A DNA stretch of 64,000 bases from Streptomyces sp. YS415 (lineage in GTDB: Bacteria; Actinomycetota; Actinomycetes; Streptomycetales; Streptomycetaceae): contig NZ_JAMJFL010000001.1 in the NCBI RefSeq assembly GCF_023544665.1, positions 434,001-498,000 on the forward strand, given 5' to 3'. The notes under the pieces are model-generated. The model worked only from the letters and a program-made list of their open reading frames with translations, had not been told where the DNA came from and did no database searches. Positions 43,615 through 53,817 of the stretch are shown here, piece by piece; the first letter of the stretch is position 1; each line of letters begins with the position of its first letter. A program made the position numbers and the translations under genes.

Positions 43615-44321
43615 TGAAAAACGTCGGCGAGGCCCACGAGGAGCTCGCGACCGGTGAGCGGTCCACCCGCAACCGGGTCGCGCGGTCCATCCTGGATCAC
43701 GGCCCGTCGACCGTCGCCGAGCTGGCCGCCCGGCTGGGGCTCACCCAGGCAGCCGTACGACGGCATCTGGACGCCCTGGTCGTCGACGACGTCGTCGAAG
43801 CGCGCGAGCAGCGGGTGTACGGCGCCCGGACCCGGGGCCGCCCCGCCAAGGTCTTCGCGCTCACCGACTGCGGACGCGACGCCTTCGACCAGTCCTACGA
43901 CAAGCTCGCCGCGGACGCCCTGCGCTTCATGCAGGAGCGGTTCGGCGGGGACGAGGTCGTCGTCGCCTTCGCCCGCGCGAGGATCGCCGAGCAGGCGGCC
44001 GCGTACCGCGAGGCCATCGAGGCCGCCGCCCCCGAGGAGCGGACCGAAGCCCTGGCCAGGGCCCTGAGCGCGGACGGGTACGCTGCTACCGCGCGTAGCG
44101 CCCCGGTCGGCGAACAGCTGTGCCAGCACCACTGCCCCGTCGCCCATGTCGCGGAAAAGTTCCCGCAGCTCTGCGAGGCGGAGACCGAGATCTTCTCCCA
44201 GCTGCTCGGCACCCACGTCCAGCGACTGGCGACCATCGCGCACGGCGACGGCGTCTGCACGACGTTCATCCCCAAGATTTCCAACGCATCTGCAAGCACG
44301 GCCGGGAGGAACCCCGCATGA
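43614..44321 (+). CDS. sufR: Fe-S-sensing repressor SufR
   Basis: Winged-helix regulator that represses the suf operon when it holds an Fe-S cluster. The 235-aa protein has the DeoR/ArsR-like helix-turn-helix at residues about 18-75 ([24 protein letters not shown]) and [14 protein letters not shown]. Its C-terminal cysteine cluster is [21 protein letters not shown], the usual cluster-ligand arrangement. GTG 43614 gives the conserved start [17 protein letters not shown]; a longer frame from 43542 has no support. It overlaps sufB by 4 bp. Confidence 0.94.
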   Translation: MKNVGEAHEELATGERSTRNRVARSILDHGPSTVAELAARLGLTQAAVRRHLDALVVDDVVEAREQRVYGARTRGRPAKVFALTDCGRDAFDQSYDKLAADALRFMQERFGGDEVVVAFARARIAEQAAAYREAIEAAAPEERTEALARALSADGYAATARSAPVGEQLCQHHCPVAHVAEKFPQLCEAETEIFSQLLGTHVQRLATIAHGDGVCTTFIPKISNASASTAGRNPA

Positions 44322-45739
44322 CTCTCCCCACGGAGACTGCCCACCCTGAGCTCGAGGGCCTGGGCACCTACGAATACGGCTGGGCCGACTCCGACGTGGC
44401 CGGCGCCTCTGCGAAGCGCGGTCTGAGCGAGGACGTGGTCAAGGACATCTCCGCGAAGAAGTCCGAGCCGGAGTGGATGACCAAGCTCCGTCTCAAGGGT
44501 CTGCGTCTGTTCGACAAGAAGCCCATGCCGAACTGGGGCTCGGACCTGTCGGGGATCGACTTCGACAACATCAAGTACTTCGTGCGCTCCACGGAGAAGC
44601 AGGCGGAGTCCTGGGAGGACCTGCCCGAGGACATCAAGAACACCTACGACAAGCTGGGCATCCCGGAGGCCGAGAAGCAGCGCCTCGTCGCCGGTGTCGC
44701 CGCCCAGTACGAGTCCGAGGTCGTCTACCACCAGATCCGCGAGGACCTGGAGGAGCAGGGCGTCATCTTCCTCGACACCGACACGGCCCTGAAGCAGCAC
44801 CCGGAGCTCTTCAAGGAGTACTTCGGGACCGTCATCCCGGTCGGTGACAACAAGTTCGCCTCCCTGAACACGGCCGTGTGGTCGGGCGGCTCCTTCATCT
44901 ACGTGCCGCCGGGCGTGCACGTCGAGATCCCGCTCCAGGCCTACTTCCGCATCAACACGGAGAACATGGGCCAGTTCGAGCGGACCCTGATCATCGTCGA
45001 CGAGGGTGCCTACGTGCACTACGTCGAGGGCTGCACCGCCCCGATCTACAAGTCGGACTCGCTGCACTCCGCGGTCGTCGAGATCATCGTCAAGAAGAAC
45101 GCCCGCTGCCGGTACACGACCATCCAGAACTGGTCGAACAACGTCTACAACCTGGTCACCAAGCGCGCCGTGGCGTACGAGGGCGCGACCATGGAGTGGA
45201 TCGACGGCAACATCGGCTCCAAGGTGACGATGAAGTACCCGGCCGTCTACCTGATGGGCGAGCACGCCAAGGGCGAGACCCTGTCCATCGCCTTCGCCGG
45301 CGAGGGCCAGCACCAGGACGCCGGCTCCAAGATGGTCCACATGGCGCCGAACACCTCCTCCAACATCGTCTCCAAGTCGGTGGCGCGCGGCGGCGGCCGT
45401 ACCTCCTACCGCGGTCTGGTGGAGATCGGCGAGGGCGCCCACGGCTCCAAGTCGAACGTGCTGTGCGACGCGCTGCTCGTCGACACCATCTCCCGCTCGG
45501 ACACGTACCCCTACGTGGACGTCCGCGAGGACGACGTGTCCATGGGCCACGAGGCGACCGTCTCCAAGGTCTCCGAGGACCAGCTCTTCTACCTGATGAG
45601 CCGCGGTCTGAGCGAGTTCGAGGCGATGGCGATGATCGTGCGCGGCTTCGTCGAGCCGATCGCCAAGGAGCTGCCCATGGAGTACGCCCTCGAGCTCAAC
45701 CGGCTGATCGAGCTGCAGATGGAAGGCGCGGTCGGTTAA
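44318..45739 (+). CDS. sufB: Fe-S cluster assembly scaffold SufB
   Basis: Scaffold protein on which Fe-S clusters are built in the SufBCD complex. The 473-aa protein starts [22 protein letters not shown] and has the SufB signatures [55 protein letters not shown] and [22 protein letters not shown]. Its C-terminal SDQLFYL-like segment is shared with SufD. ATG with GGGAGG 8 bp upstream, overlapping the sufR stop. Confidence 0.98.
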   Translation: MTLPTETAHPELEGLGTYEYGWADSDVAGASAKRGLSEDVVKDISAKKSEPEWMTKLRLKGLRLFDKKPMPNWGSDLSGIDFDNIKYFVRSTEKQAESWEDLPEDIKNTYDKLGIPEAEKQRLVAGVAAQYESEVVYHQIREDLEEQGVIFLDTDTALKQHPELFKEYFGTVIPVGDNKFASLNTAVWSGGSFIYVPPGVHVEIPLQAYFRINTENMGQFERTLIIVDEGAYVHYVEGCTAPIYKSDSLHSAVVEIIVKKNARCRYTTIQNWSNNVYNLVTKRAVAYEGATMEWIDGNIGSKVTMKYPAVYLMGEHAKGETLSIAFAGEGQHQDAGSKMVHMAPNTSSNIVSKSVARGGGRTSYRGLVEIGEGAHGSKSNVLCDALLVDTISRSDTYPYVDVREDDVSMGHEATVSKVSEDQLFYLMSRGLSEFEAMAMIVRGFVEPIAKELPMEYALELNRLIELQMEGAVG

Positions 45740-45799
45740 GACCCGCCCCCGATCAGCAGTTAGCGAATTCTGACGTAGGAAGAGAGCAGACCGACAGCC

Positions 45800-46981
45800 A
45801 TGGCTGAGGCTCAGAACATCCCCGTGGGGTCCACCACCGCGGGCCAGATCGCGGTGGCCGCCGAGTCGACCGTCGCCACGCGCATGAGCGCGCCCCCGTC
45901 CTTCGACGTGGCGGACTTCCCGGTGCCCCACGGCCGTGAGGAGGAGTGGCGGTTCACCCCGCTGGAGCGCCTGCGCGGCCTGCACGACGGCACCGCCACC
46001 GCCACCGGCGACGGCGTGAAGGTCACCGTCGAGGCGCCCGAGGGTGTCGTCGTCGAGACCGTCGGCCGCGACGACGCGCGGCTCGGCCGGGCGGGCACCC
46101 CCGTGGACCGCATCGCGGCCCAGGCGTACTCCGCCTTCGAGAAGGCCTCGGTCGTGACCGTGCCGAAGGAGACCGTGCTCACCGAGCCGATCCGCATCGC
46201 GGTGCACGGCGAGGGCGGCACCGCCTTCGCCCACCAGGTCATCGAGCTGGGCGCCTTCGCCGAGGCCGTGGTGGTCATCGACCACACCGGTGACGCGGTG
46301 CTCGCCGCCAACGTCGACTACCTCCTGGGCGACGGCGCCAAGCTCACCGTCGTCTGCGTCCAGGACTGGGACGACAAGGCCGTGCACGTCGCTCAGCACA
46401 ACGCCCTGATCGGGCGGGACGCGAGCTTCAAGTCGGTCGTGGTGACCTTCGGCGGCGACCTCGTACGGCTGCACCCGCGCGTCACCTACGCGGGCCCCGG
46501 CGGCGAGGCCGAGCTGCTCGGGCTGTACTTCACCGACGCCGGCCAGCACCAGGAGCACCGCCTGCTGGTCGACCACAACACCCCGCACTGCAAGTCGAAC
46601 GTCGTCTACAAGGGCGCGCTCCAGGGCGAGGCGGCGCACGCGGTCTGGATCGGTGACGTGCTCATCGAGGCCAAGGCCGAGGGCACCGACACCTACGAGA
46701 TGAACCGGAACCTGGTCCTCACCGACGGCGCCCGCGTCGACTCGGTGCCGAACCTGGAGATCGAGACCGGCGAGATCGTCGGCGCCGGACACGCCTCCGC
46801 CACCGGCCGCTTCGACGACGAGCAGCTCTTCTACCTGATGGCCCGCGGCATCCCGGAGCACGACGCCCGCCGCCTCGTGGTCCGCGGCTTCTTCGCCGAG
46901 CTGGTCCAGCAGATCGGTGTCGACGACATCGAGGAGCGGCTCCTCGTGAAGATCGACGAGGAGCTGGAGGCCACGGTCTGA
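45800..46981 (+). CDS. sufD: Fe-S cluster assembly protein SufD
   Basis: Partner of SufB and SufC in the assembly complex. The 393 aa have the right-handed beta-helix core shared with SufB (VRLHPRVTYAGPGGEAELLGLYFTDAGQHQEHR, CKSNVVYKGALQGEAAHAVWIGD) and the C-terminal FDDEQLFYLMARGIPEHDARRLVVRGFF. It begins 60 bp after sufB, the widest gap in the operon, with no hairpin visible there. Its stop overlaps the next start by one base (TGATG). Confidence 0.97.
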   Translation: MAEAQNIPVGSTTAGQIAVAAESTVATRMSAPPSFDVADFPVPHGREEEWRFTPLERLRGLHDGTATATGDGVKVTVEAPEGVVVETVGRDDARLGRAGTPVDRIAAQAYSAFEKASVVTVPKETVLTEPIRIAVHGEGGTAFAHQVIELGAFAEAVVVIDHTGDAVLAANVDYLLGDGAKLTVVCVQDWDDKAVHVAQHNALIGRDASFKSVVVTFGGDLVRLHPRVTYAGPGGEAELLGLYFTDAGQHQEHRLLVDHNTPHCKSNVVYKGALQGEAAHAVWIGDVLIEAKAEGTDTYEMNRNLVLTDGARVDSVPNLEIETGEIVGAGHASATGRFDDEQLFYLMARGIPEHDARRLVVRGFFAELVQQIGVDDIEERLLVKIDEELEATV

Positions 46982-47298
46982 TGGCTTTCGTACGCGCCTG
47001 TGGGCTGAGCGAGCTGGAGGAGGACACCCCGAAGCGGGTGGAACTCGACGGCACGCCGGTCTCGGTCGTCCGTACCGAGGGGGAGGTGTTCGCCATCCAC
47101 GACATCTGCTCCCACGCGAACGTCTCGCTCTCCGAGGGCGAGGTGGAGGACTGCCAGATCGAGTGCTGGCTGCACGGCTCCGCGTTCGACCTCCGCACCG
47201 GCAAGCCGTCCGGCCTTCCCGCGACGCGCCCCGTCCCCGTATACCCCGTAAAGATCGAAGGGGACGACGTGCTCGTCTCCCTCACCCAGGAGTCCTGA
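46981..47298 (+). CDS. Rieske-type ferredoxin of the suf operon
   Basis: Small soluble [2Fe-2S] Rieske protein, 105 aa, of the non-heme oxygenase ferredoxin type. Ligands are Cys43/His45 (CSH) and Cys62/His65 (CWLHGSAFD); the disulfide cysteines of high-potential Rieske proteins are absent, so a low-potential electron carrier is likely. Its conserved place between sufD and sufC in actinobacteria suggests it supplies electrons for, or receives, the assembled cluster (inference). Confidence 0.93.
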   Translation: MAFVRACGLSELEEDTPKRVELDGTPVSVVRTEGEVFAIHDICSHANVSLSEGEVEDCQIECWLHGSAFDLRTGKPSGLPATRPVPVYPVKIEGDDVLVSLTQES

Positions 47299-47305
47299 GG
47301 CACCC

Positions 47306-48066
<761 letters not shown>

Positions 48067-48070
<4 letters not shown>

Positions 48071-49323
48071 CGCAGCTGCCGGGCCTCCTCGACACCGAGG
48101 CGATCCGCAAGGACTTCCCGATCCTGGACCGCATGGTCCACGACGACCGGAAGCTCGTGTACCTGGACAACGCGGCGACCTCGCAGAAGCCGCGCCAGGT
48201 GCTGGACGCCCTGAGCGAGTACTACGAGCGCTACAACGCCAACGTCCACCGCGGTGTGCATGTGCTCGCCGAGGAGGCCACGGCGCTGTACGAGGGCGCG
48301 CGCGACAAGGTCGCCGAGTTCATCAACGCGCCCAGCCGCAACGAGGTGATCTTCACCAAGAACGCCTCGGAGTCGCTGAACCTCGTGGCGAACATGCTGG
48401 GCTGGGCCGACGAGCCCTACCGCGTGGACGCCGAGACCGAGATCGTCATCACGGAGATGGAGCACCACTCCAACATCGTGCCGTGGCAGCTGCTCGCGCA
48501 GCGCACGGGCGCGAAGCTGAAGTGGTTCGGCCTGACCGACGACGGCCGGCTCGACCTGTCCAACATCGACGAGATCATCACCGAGAAGACGAAGATCGTC
48601 TCCTTCGTGCTGGTCTCCAACATCCTGGGCACGGTCAACCCGGTCGAGACGATCATCCGGCGCGCCCAGGAGGTCGGTGCCCTCGTCTGCATCGACGCCT
48701 CCCAGGCCGCCCCGCACATGCCGCTGGACGTGCAGGCCCTCCAGGCCGACTTCGTGGCCTTCACCGGCCACAAGATGTGCGGCCCGACCGGCATCGGTGT
48801 CCTGTGGGGCCGCCAGGAGCTGCTGGAGGACCTGCCTCCGTTCCTCGGCGGCGGCGAGATGATCGAGACGGTGTCGATGCACTCGTCGACGTACGCTCCC
48901 GCCCCGCACAAGTTCGAGGCGGGCACCCCGCCGATCGCGCAGGCGGTCGGCATGGGCGCGGCCATCGACTACCTGAACTCGATCGGCATGGACAAGATCC
49001 TCGCCCACGAGCACGCGCTCACCGAGTACGCGGTGCGGCGCCTTCAGGAGGTCCCCGACCTCAGGATCATCGGCCCCACCACGGCCGAGGACCGGGGCGC
49101 GGCGATCTCCTTCACGCTCGGGGACATCCACCCGCACGACGTGGGCCAGGTGCTGGACGAGCAGGGCATCGCGGTCCGGGTGGGCCACCACTGCGCCCGT
49201 CCGGTCTGCCTGCGGTACGGAATTCCTGCGACCACGCGAGCGTCGTTCTATCTGTACTCCTCGCCGGCCGAGATCGACGCTCTGGTGGACGGCCTGGAGC
49301 ACGTGCGGAACTTCTTCGGCTGA
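48067..49323 (+). CDS. sufS: Cysteine desulfurase SufS
   Basis: PLP enzyme that takes sulfur from cysteine and passes it to SufU. The 418 aa show YLDNAATSQKP, NVHRGVHVLAEEAT and EHHSNIVPWQ, the PLP lysine Lys236 in FTGHKMCGPTG, and the catalytic Cys376 in VGHHCARPVC within a short loop, the group II (SufS) pattern. GTG start overlaps the sufC stop. Confidence 0.97.
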
Positions 49324-49343
49324 GGGACGGGACGAGCGATCGC

Positions 49344-49811
49344 ATGAAGCTGGACTCGATGTACCAGGAAGTCATCCTGGACCACTACAAGAACCCGCAC
49401 GGGCGTGGTCTGAGGGATGGCGATGCCGAGGTGCACCACGTCAACCCGACGTGCGGCGACGAGATCACCCTGCGCGTGAAGTACGACGGCACGAGGGTCG
49501 AGGACGTCTCGTACGAGGGTCAGGGCTGCTCGATCAGCCAGGCCTCGGCCTCGGTGCTGAACGACCTGCTGGTCGGCAAGGACCTCTCCGACGCGCAGAA
49601 GATCCAGGAGACCTTCCTGGAGCTGATGCAGTCGAAGGGGAAGATCGAGCCCGATGACGCGATGGAGGAGGTCCTGGAGGACGCGGTCGCGTTCGCGGGC
49701 GTCTCCAAGTACCCGGCGCGGGTCAAGTGCGCTCTCCTGAGCTGGATGGCGTGGAAGGACGCAACGGCCCAGGCCCTGGGCGGAGCCGACGCGGAAAGGA
49801 AGACGGCATGA
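49344..49811 (+). CDS. sufU: Fe-S assembly sulfurtransferase SufU
   Basis: Zinc-containing sulfur acceptor that relays persulfide from SufS. The 155 aa carry the ligands Cys37 and Asp39 (NPTCGDE), Cys62 (GQGCSIS) and Cys129 (RVKCALLSW). The 18-20 residue insertion before the last part separates SufU from IscU scaffolds. ATG 49344 follows the sufS stop by 20 bp; the stop overlaps the next gene by 4 bp. Confidence 0.96.
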   Translation: MKLDSMYQEVILDHYKNPHGRGLRDGDAEVHHVNPTCGDEITLRVKYDGTRVEDVSYEGQGCSISQASASVLNDLLVGKDLSDAQKIQETFLELMQSKGKIEPDDAMEEVLEDAVAFAGVSKYPARVKCALLSWMAWKDATAQALGGADAERKTA

Positions 49812-50140
49812 GCGAGACCGTTGAGATGAAGCCGGCCTCGGAGGAAGAAGTCCGCGAGGCGCTGTACGACGTCGTCGACCCCGAGCTGGGGATCGACGTG
49901 GTCAACCTCGGCCTGATCTACGGCATCCACATCGACGACGCGAACATCGCGACGATCGACATGACCCTGACCTCGGCGGCCTGTCCGCTGACGGATGTCA
50001 TCGAGGACCAGGCCAAGTCCGCCACGGACGGCCTCGTCAACGAGCTGCGCATCAACTGGGTCTGGATGCCGCCGTGGGGCCCGGACAAGATCACGGACGA
50101 CGGCCGCGAGCAGCTTCGGGCGCTCGGGTTCAACGTCTGA
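49808..50140 (+). CDS. DUF59/SufT-like metal-sulfur cluster protein
   Basis: Small protein of the MIP18/PaaD-like DUF59 family, 110 aa, which helps Fe-S cluster maturation or delivery. Motifs are YDVVDPELGIDVVNLGLIYG and LTSAACPLTDVIEDQ, with the conserved cysteine, and WMPPWGPDKITDDGREQLRALGF at the end. It is the last gene of the suf operon and is followed by a hairpin after 19 bp. Confidence 0.94.
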   Translation: MSETVEMKPASEEEVREALYDVVDPELGIDVVNLGLIYGIHIDDANIATIDMTLTSAACPLTDVIEDQAKSATDGLVNELRINWVWMPPWGPDKITDDGREQLRALGFNV

Positions 50141-50159
50141 GACCGGTTGGACGAACCTG

Positions 50160-50192
50160 CGAAGGGGCCCGGCAGTGCGCCGGGCCCCTTCG
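50160..50192 (+). terminator. Terminator of the suf operon
   Basis: CGAAGGGGCCCGGC pairs perfectly with 50179-50192 around a 5-nt loop. It also lies just beyond the end of the convergent small ORF. Confidence 0.9.
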
Positions 50193-50197
50193 TGTTG

Positions 50198-50356
50198 TCA
50201 GCGGCGGCGCTTCACCGCGTTGGTGAAGATCCGAAAGGCGGCCACGCGCTGACTTCCTCGCAAGCCCCGGAGCGTGGCCAGGTGACCGACGAGAAGTGCG
50301 AGTGTCATGGCCAGCGGCACGCTGACGATGAGCAGGAATTCGTGGAGGAAGAACAT
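50198..50356 (-). CDS. Possible small membrane protein (52 aa)
   Basis: An ATG at 50356 with GAGAGG 9 bp upstream opens a 52-residue frame. It starts MFFLHEFLLIVSVPLAMTLA, continues LLVGHLATLRGLRGS and ends in a basic tail NAVKRRR. The pattern is one transmembrane helix with a positive cytoplasmic end. No family is recognised. It sits between the suf terminator and the large HTH/NTPase gene. It may be spurious, though the ribosome-binding site and helix argue for it. Confidence 0.45.
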   Translation of the reverse strand: MFFLHEFLLIVSVPLAMTLALLVGHLATLRGLRGSQRVAAFRIFTNAVKRRR

Positions 50357-50508
50357 GTGACTGAGCCTCTCTGCGGGTGGCGGGCTGGTTGCGATCGCGT
50401 GCTGCCCACGGAACCCGAACGGGCGGTAGATAACCACCTTCCATATGCCGTAGAAGAGCGTTTACCCAGGTCATACCCGGCGCGCGGGTTTTCCCGGCGG
50501 GATGGCGC

Positions 50509-52809
50509 TCAAGGTCGGAACGCCCGGTCAGGGTCGCGTGCACGGTCCTCGTAGAAGGGCTCGAACCAGTACGCGGCTTCGAGGTTCGCCATGCCCATCA
50601 TCTGGTTGAGGTGATGGTCGGAGTCCTCGATGCCCTGTGACCAGGGTTCGTAGAGGAATAACACGTCGGTGTCCTCGAGCAGCAGGCTGAGACAGAGGTT
50701 CCAATCCCAGTCCTTGTGATGCGGCGGGATGCCCTCCACGAACGAGGTGACCAGCTCGACATCGTCCACCACCATGCTGGACGCGTGGTCGATGCCTATG
50801 TGCAGTGCCATCTCCTCGCCCGTGCACCTGGGACGTGGCCATCGACCGGCTCTGATGTCGTCGGCCAAGTCCTCGAAACAGCGCACCATTTCGCGACGCC
50901 ATTGGGCGTCCTGGCGCCACGTGAGGACCGGTAGGTCGCTGAATATAAGCGCGTAGTTATCACCTAGATCGACCGGGCGGTCGTCGATCTCCTCAAGTGA
51001 CTGCCTCGCCATGTCGGACACGATGTCGAGTGCGGCCTCCAGCACGGTCAGGGTACGAGCCGTCGGGCCGTACTCCTCGTCGTCGTCCCAGTCTTCTCTG
51101 TCCGCATTGCTCTCGGGTGCCGCGGGCGGGGCAAGCTCTTCGGGTATCGGTCGTCTGTCCACACCCGGGTAGTTGTAGTACGACTGTGTCACCTCGTCGC
51201 CGGCCTCTGCAGCCCGCCGATACCACAGGCTCGCAGTCCTCCTGTCCCGTTTGCGGAAGTGGAGATTACCCATGAGACGGAGAGACAGGACGTCTCCCCC
51301 ATCGACGGCGAGCTGGAACCAATGCACCGCCTCTGTCGTGTCGCTCCTCTCGTAGAGAAGTCCCAGAGTGCGGAACGTGGCCACGTCCTCCGCTTCCACC
51401 AGCGGCTGAAGGGCGCGTCGGCCAATGTCCATCCGGTCGTTGGCATACGCGGACAGGGCAATGTCGAAGCGCTGGTGCCTCTCGGAACCGTGGTTGAGAA
51501 CGATCTCCCAGATCTCTTCGGGAATCAGGTTCGGTGAGGGCTCCCGATCTCTGAGGTGCGCGTCGAGCAGGTAATCGAACGGCTTCAGCCCGCCGCCCTC
51601 GGGGACCAGCATGCGTGTCACCGCGTCACGAGGCGTCGTCGCCCAGGCAAGGGCGGCATCGAAGGGCTCGGGAGCGATGAGCTGTTTGTTGCGGCCTGGC
51701 AGGTAGCGCTCGTGCAGTTCGGCCAATAGGTCGGTGGGCAGTGGTTCCGTGAGGCCTGCCAGTGCGAGGTCGATAGCGGCTCGTACCAAAGCGGCGCCAC
51801 GAGGGTTGCCGTGCACGACGGAGGCGCTGCTCAGTTCTCGCCACAACTGGGGACCCGTGGCCAGCGTCTCGGCGATGCCGAAGTCCTCCGCCTGCTGGAG
51901 GGCCAGGCGCAGCCGAGGGTCGGGACGGGACCGTAGATGTTCCCGAGCACGCGCGACTTCCGATGGGGACCATAGCCGCTTCACTTCGAACTCCTCGGCG
52001 AGCCGCACCAACTCGTGGGAGGGAAGCTCTTTACGGAGCCGGGAGCGCATGGTGCCGAGAATGACCGTGCGCGCCGTGCGCAGGGTTCGTAGGTCCCGGA
52101 GTGTCAACCCTTCAGGCCCGAGGTACTGCTCCATGTCATTGAGCCAGAGGACGCCGGGAGTGCCGGATCGGGCAGTGCTGACGGCTTCGGTGACGGCGTC
52201 CGCAAGGTCCGTGACATGTGGCGGCACGATGAGTAGATGGTCCGGCAGCACCGCAGACATGGCTTCGTAGGCGCAGCGTGTCTTGCCTGCTGTGGAGTCC
52301 CCGACGAGGAGCACGACACCGCCGGCGTCGGCGATCCGGTGCAGGGACCGCTGTATTGCGGAGTCGACGTCCCGAGGGATGTAAGCGGGTAGCGCATTGC
52401 CATCGTCCAAGGTGCGCGCTCGGTGCACCTTGAGTTCGAGCGGATCGGCACCTCGGACGGGAAACACGGCCACTCGCGAGCTCCGACTGACAGCGGGTTC
52501 GCACTGCGCGCGTCGGTACAGCCGCTCCCAAGCGAGCCGATCGAACTTCCCTCGCGGCAGCGAAGCCGCCTGCTCTAACGCTCCGAGGAAGGAATCCAGA
52601 ACAGACCAGGACGAGGGGAGCCGCTCGCCTTTCCTCCAGGCGCTGATTGCCGACGTGCTCACAGCGGAACGGCCCCTTACCCGCGACGCCTTGGCGATAC
52701 TCGCCAGTGTGGGCTTGGTGCCACTCTCCTGCGCGACTTCCGCCATAACTGCCTCAAGGGCCCGGAAAAACTCCGCCCGGGCCGCCGTTTCCTCCGTTGA
52801 CTGAGTCAT
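50509..52809 (-). CDS. HTH/P-loop NTPase with Sel1-like repeats (accessory, unknown function)
   Basis: Large 766-aa multidomain protein of unknown role. The N-terminus (about residues 30-75) looks like an XRE-type helix-turn-helix (TLASIAKASRVRGRSAVSTS, AISAWRKGERLP). A P-loop follows with Walker A GDSTAGKT at residues 170-177 and a Walker B-like VLWLNDME about 60 residues later, with Arg-rich sensor-like text (MRSRLRKELPSHE). After a helical linker, Sel1/TPR-like repeats occur at about 470-545 (AVHWFQLAVDGGDVLSLRLM, ASLWYRRAAEAGDEVTQSYY). A unique C-terminal domain (about 580-766) is acidic and Trp/His-rich. Base composition is visibly less GC-rich than neighbours. The layout recalls STAND-type signalling ATPases; defence is possible but unproven. 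Confidence 0.85.
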   Translation of the reverse strand: MTQSTEETAARAEFFRALEAVMAEVAQESGTKPTLASIAKASRVRGRSAVSTSAISAWRKGERLPSSWSVLDSFLGALEQAASLPRGKFDRLAWERLYRRAQCEPAVSRSSRVAVFPVRGADPLELKVHRARTLDDGNALPAYIPRDVDSAIQRSLHRIADAGGVVLLVGDSTAGKTRCAYEAMSAVLPDHLLIVPPHVTDLADAVTEAVSTARSGTPGVLWLNDMEQYLGPEGLTLRDLRTLRTARTVILGTMRSRLRKELPSHELVRLAEEFEVKRLWSPSEVARAREHLRSRPDPRLRLALQQAEDFGIAETLATGPQLWRELSSASVVHGNPRGAALVRAAIDLALAGLTEPLPTDLLAELHERYLPGRNKQLIAPEPFDAALAWATTPRDAVTRMLVPEGGGLKPFDYLLDAHLRDREPSPNLIPEEIWEIVLNHGSERHQRFDIALSAYANDRMDIGRRALQPLVEAEDVATFRTLGLLYERSDTTEAVHWFQLAVDGGDVLSLRLMGNLHFRKRDRRTASLWYRRAAEAGDEVTQSYYNYPGVDRRPIPEELAPPAAPESNADREDWDDDEEYGPTARTLTVLEAALDIVSDMARQSLEEIDDRPVDLGDNYALIFSDLPVLTWRQDAQWRREMVRCFEDLADDIRAGRWPRPRCTGEEMALHIGIDHASSMVVDDVELVTSFVEGIPPHHKDWDWNLCLSLLLEDTDVLFLYEPWSQGIEDSDHHLNQMMGMANLEAAYWFEPFYEDRARDPDRAFRP

Positions 52810-52888
52810 GGAGCGATGGTGCCGGACCGCTGTGAAATTTTGAGGGCATTGCCTTTTGCAGGCAGCTCACACTCGTAAGTGATCTCAT

Positions 52889-52906
52889 TGTGTACGCTCG
52901 TACACA
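52889..52906 (+). promoter_or_regulatory. 18-bp dyad operator of the SMR/tetR operon
   Basis: TGTGTACG-CT-CGTACACA is a perfect dyad ending on the A of the SMR start codon. A TACGCT -10-like box (52893-52898) lies inside it. This is the likely TetR autoregulatory site on a leaderless promoter. Confidence 0.75.
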
Positions 52907-53226
52907 TGGGATACCTCACGCTCGCCGGCGCCATCGCCGCCGAGGTGGCCGCGACCACCGCCATGAAGTACAGCGCCGGTTTCAGCAAGCTCTGGCCCTC
53001 GCTCGGGACGGCGCTCGGCTACGTGGTCTCCTTCGCGCTGCTCGCCCAGACCCTGAAGACCGTGGGGATCGGCGCCGCGTACGCGATCTGGGCCGGTGTC
53101 GGCACCGCGAGCATCGCCGTCATCGGCCTCGTGGCCTTCGGTGAGGCGCTGACCGTCACCAAGGTCGCGGGGATCCTGCTGATCGTCGCGGGGGTCGTGG
53201 TGCTGAACCTGGGCGGCGCGCACTGA
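52906..53226 (+). CDS. Small multidrug resistance (SMR) efflux protein
   Basis: Four-helix membrane transporter of the EmrE/QacE/SugE family, 106 aa, that exports cationic drugs or guanidinium-like compounds in exchange for protons. The catalytic glutamate is in the first helix (AGAIAAEVAATTAMKYSAGF); the third helix has GAAYAIWAGVGTA and the last LLIVAGVVVLNLGGA. It overlaps the tetR-type start by one base (TGATG) and has a dyad operator over its start codon. Confidence 0.95.
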   Translation: MGYLTLAGAIAAEVAATTAMKYSAGFSKLWPSLGTALGYVVSFALLAQTLKTVGIGAAYAIWAGVGTASIAVIGLVAFGEALTVTKVAGILLIVAGVVVLNLGGAH

Positions 53227-53765
53227 TGGCCCGGCGCCACGACCCCGAGCGGCGGCAGCGGATCATCGACGCGGCGATCCGGGTCGTGGGCGAGAAGGGC
53301 CTCGCGGGGCTCACCCACCGCTCGGTCGCGGCGCGGGCCGATGTCCCGCTCGGCTCGACGACGTACCACTTCGCGACCCTCGACGAACTGATGGTCGCGG
53401 CCCTGCGCCAGGCGAACGAGGGGTTCGCCAAGGTCATCGCCTCCCGCGGCGGTCTCGACGACCCGGACGCCGATCTCGCCCGCGAACTCGCCGGGTGGAT
53501 GGGCGAATGGCTGGCGGGCGACCGCACCGGCGTCGAGCTGGAGTACGAGCTGTATCTGGCCGCCCTGCGCCGCCCCGCCCTGCGCCCCGTCGCCGCCGAA
53601 TGGGCGGCCGACCTCGCCGGACTGCTGGCCCGGCGCACGGACCCGGTCACGGCGCGCGCCCTGGTCGCGCTGATGGACGGGATCTGCCTCCAGGTCCTGC
53701 TCACCGGAACCCCGTACGACGAGGAGTACGCGCGGGAGGTGCTGGGGCGGGTCATCGGCACCTGA
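53226..53765 (+). CDS. TetR-family repressor of the SMR pump
   Basis: TetR-type regulator, 179 aa. The helix-turn-helix occupies residues about 8-55 (RRQRIIDAAIRVVGEKGLAG, LTHRSVAARADVPLGSTTYHF). The rest is a ligand-binding helical domain with ELEYELYLAALRRPALRPVA. It is the second gene of the SMR operon and probably represses it through the dyad at 52889-52906, with the pump substrate as inducer (inference). Confidence 0.94.
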   Translation: MARRHDPERRQRIIDAAIRVVGEKGLAGLTHRSVAARADVPLGSTTYHFATLDELMVAALRQANEGFAKVIASRGGLDDPDADLARELAGWMGEWLAGDRTGVELEYELYLAALRRPALRPVAAEWAADLAGLLARRTDPVTARALVALMDGICLQVLLTGTPYDEEYAREVLGRVIGT

Positions 53766-53817
53766 AACAAGAAGGGGGATGCCGTCAGCAGCGGCGCCCC
53801 AATCGCGACGGTGAGCG

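Noticed and set aside
43895..46861. 988-codon minus-strand open frame
   Set aside because: Antisense shadow of sufR-sufB-sufD caused by codon bias.
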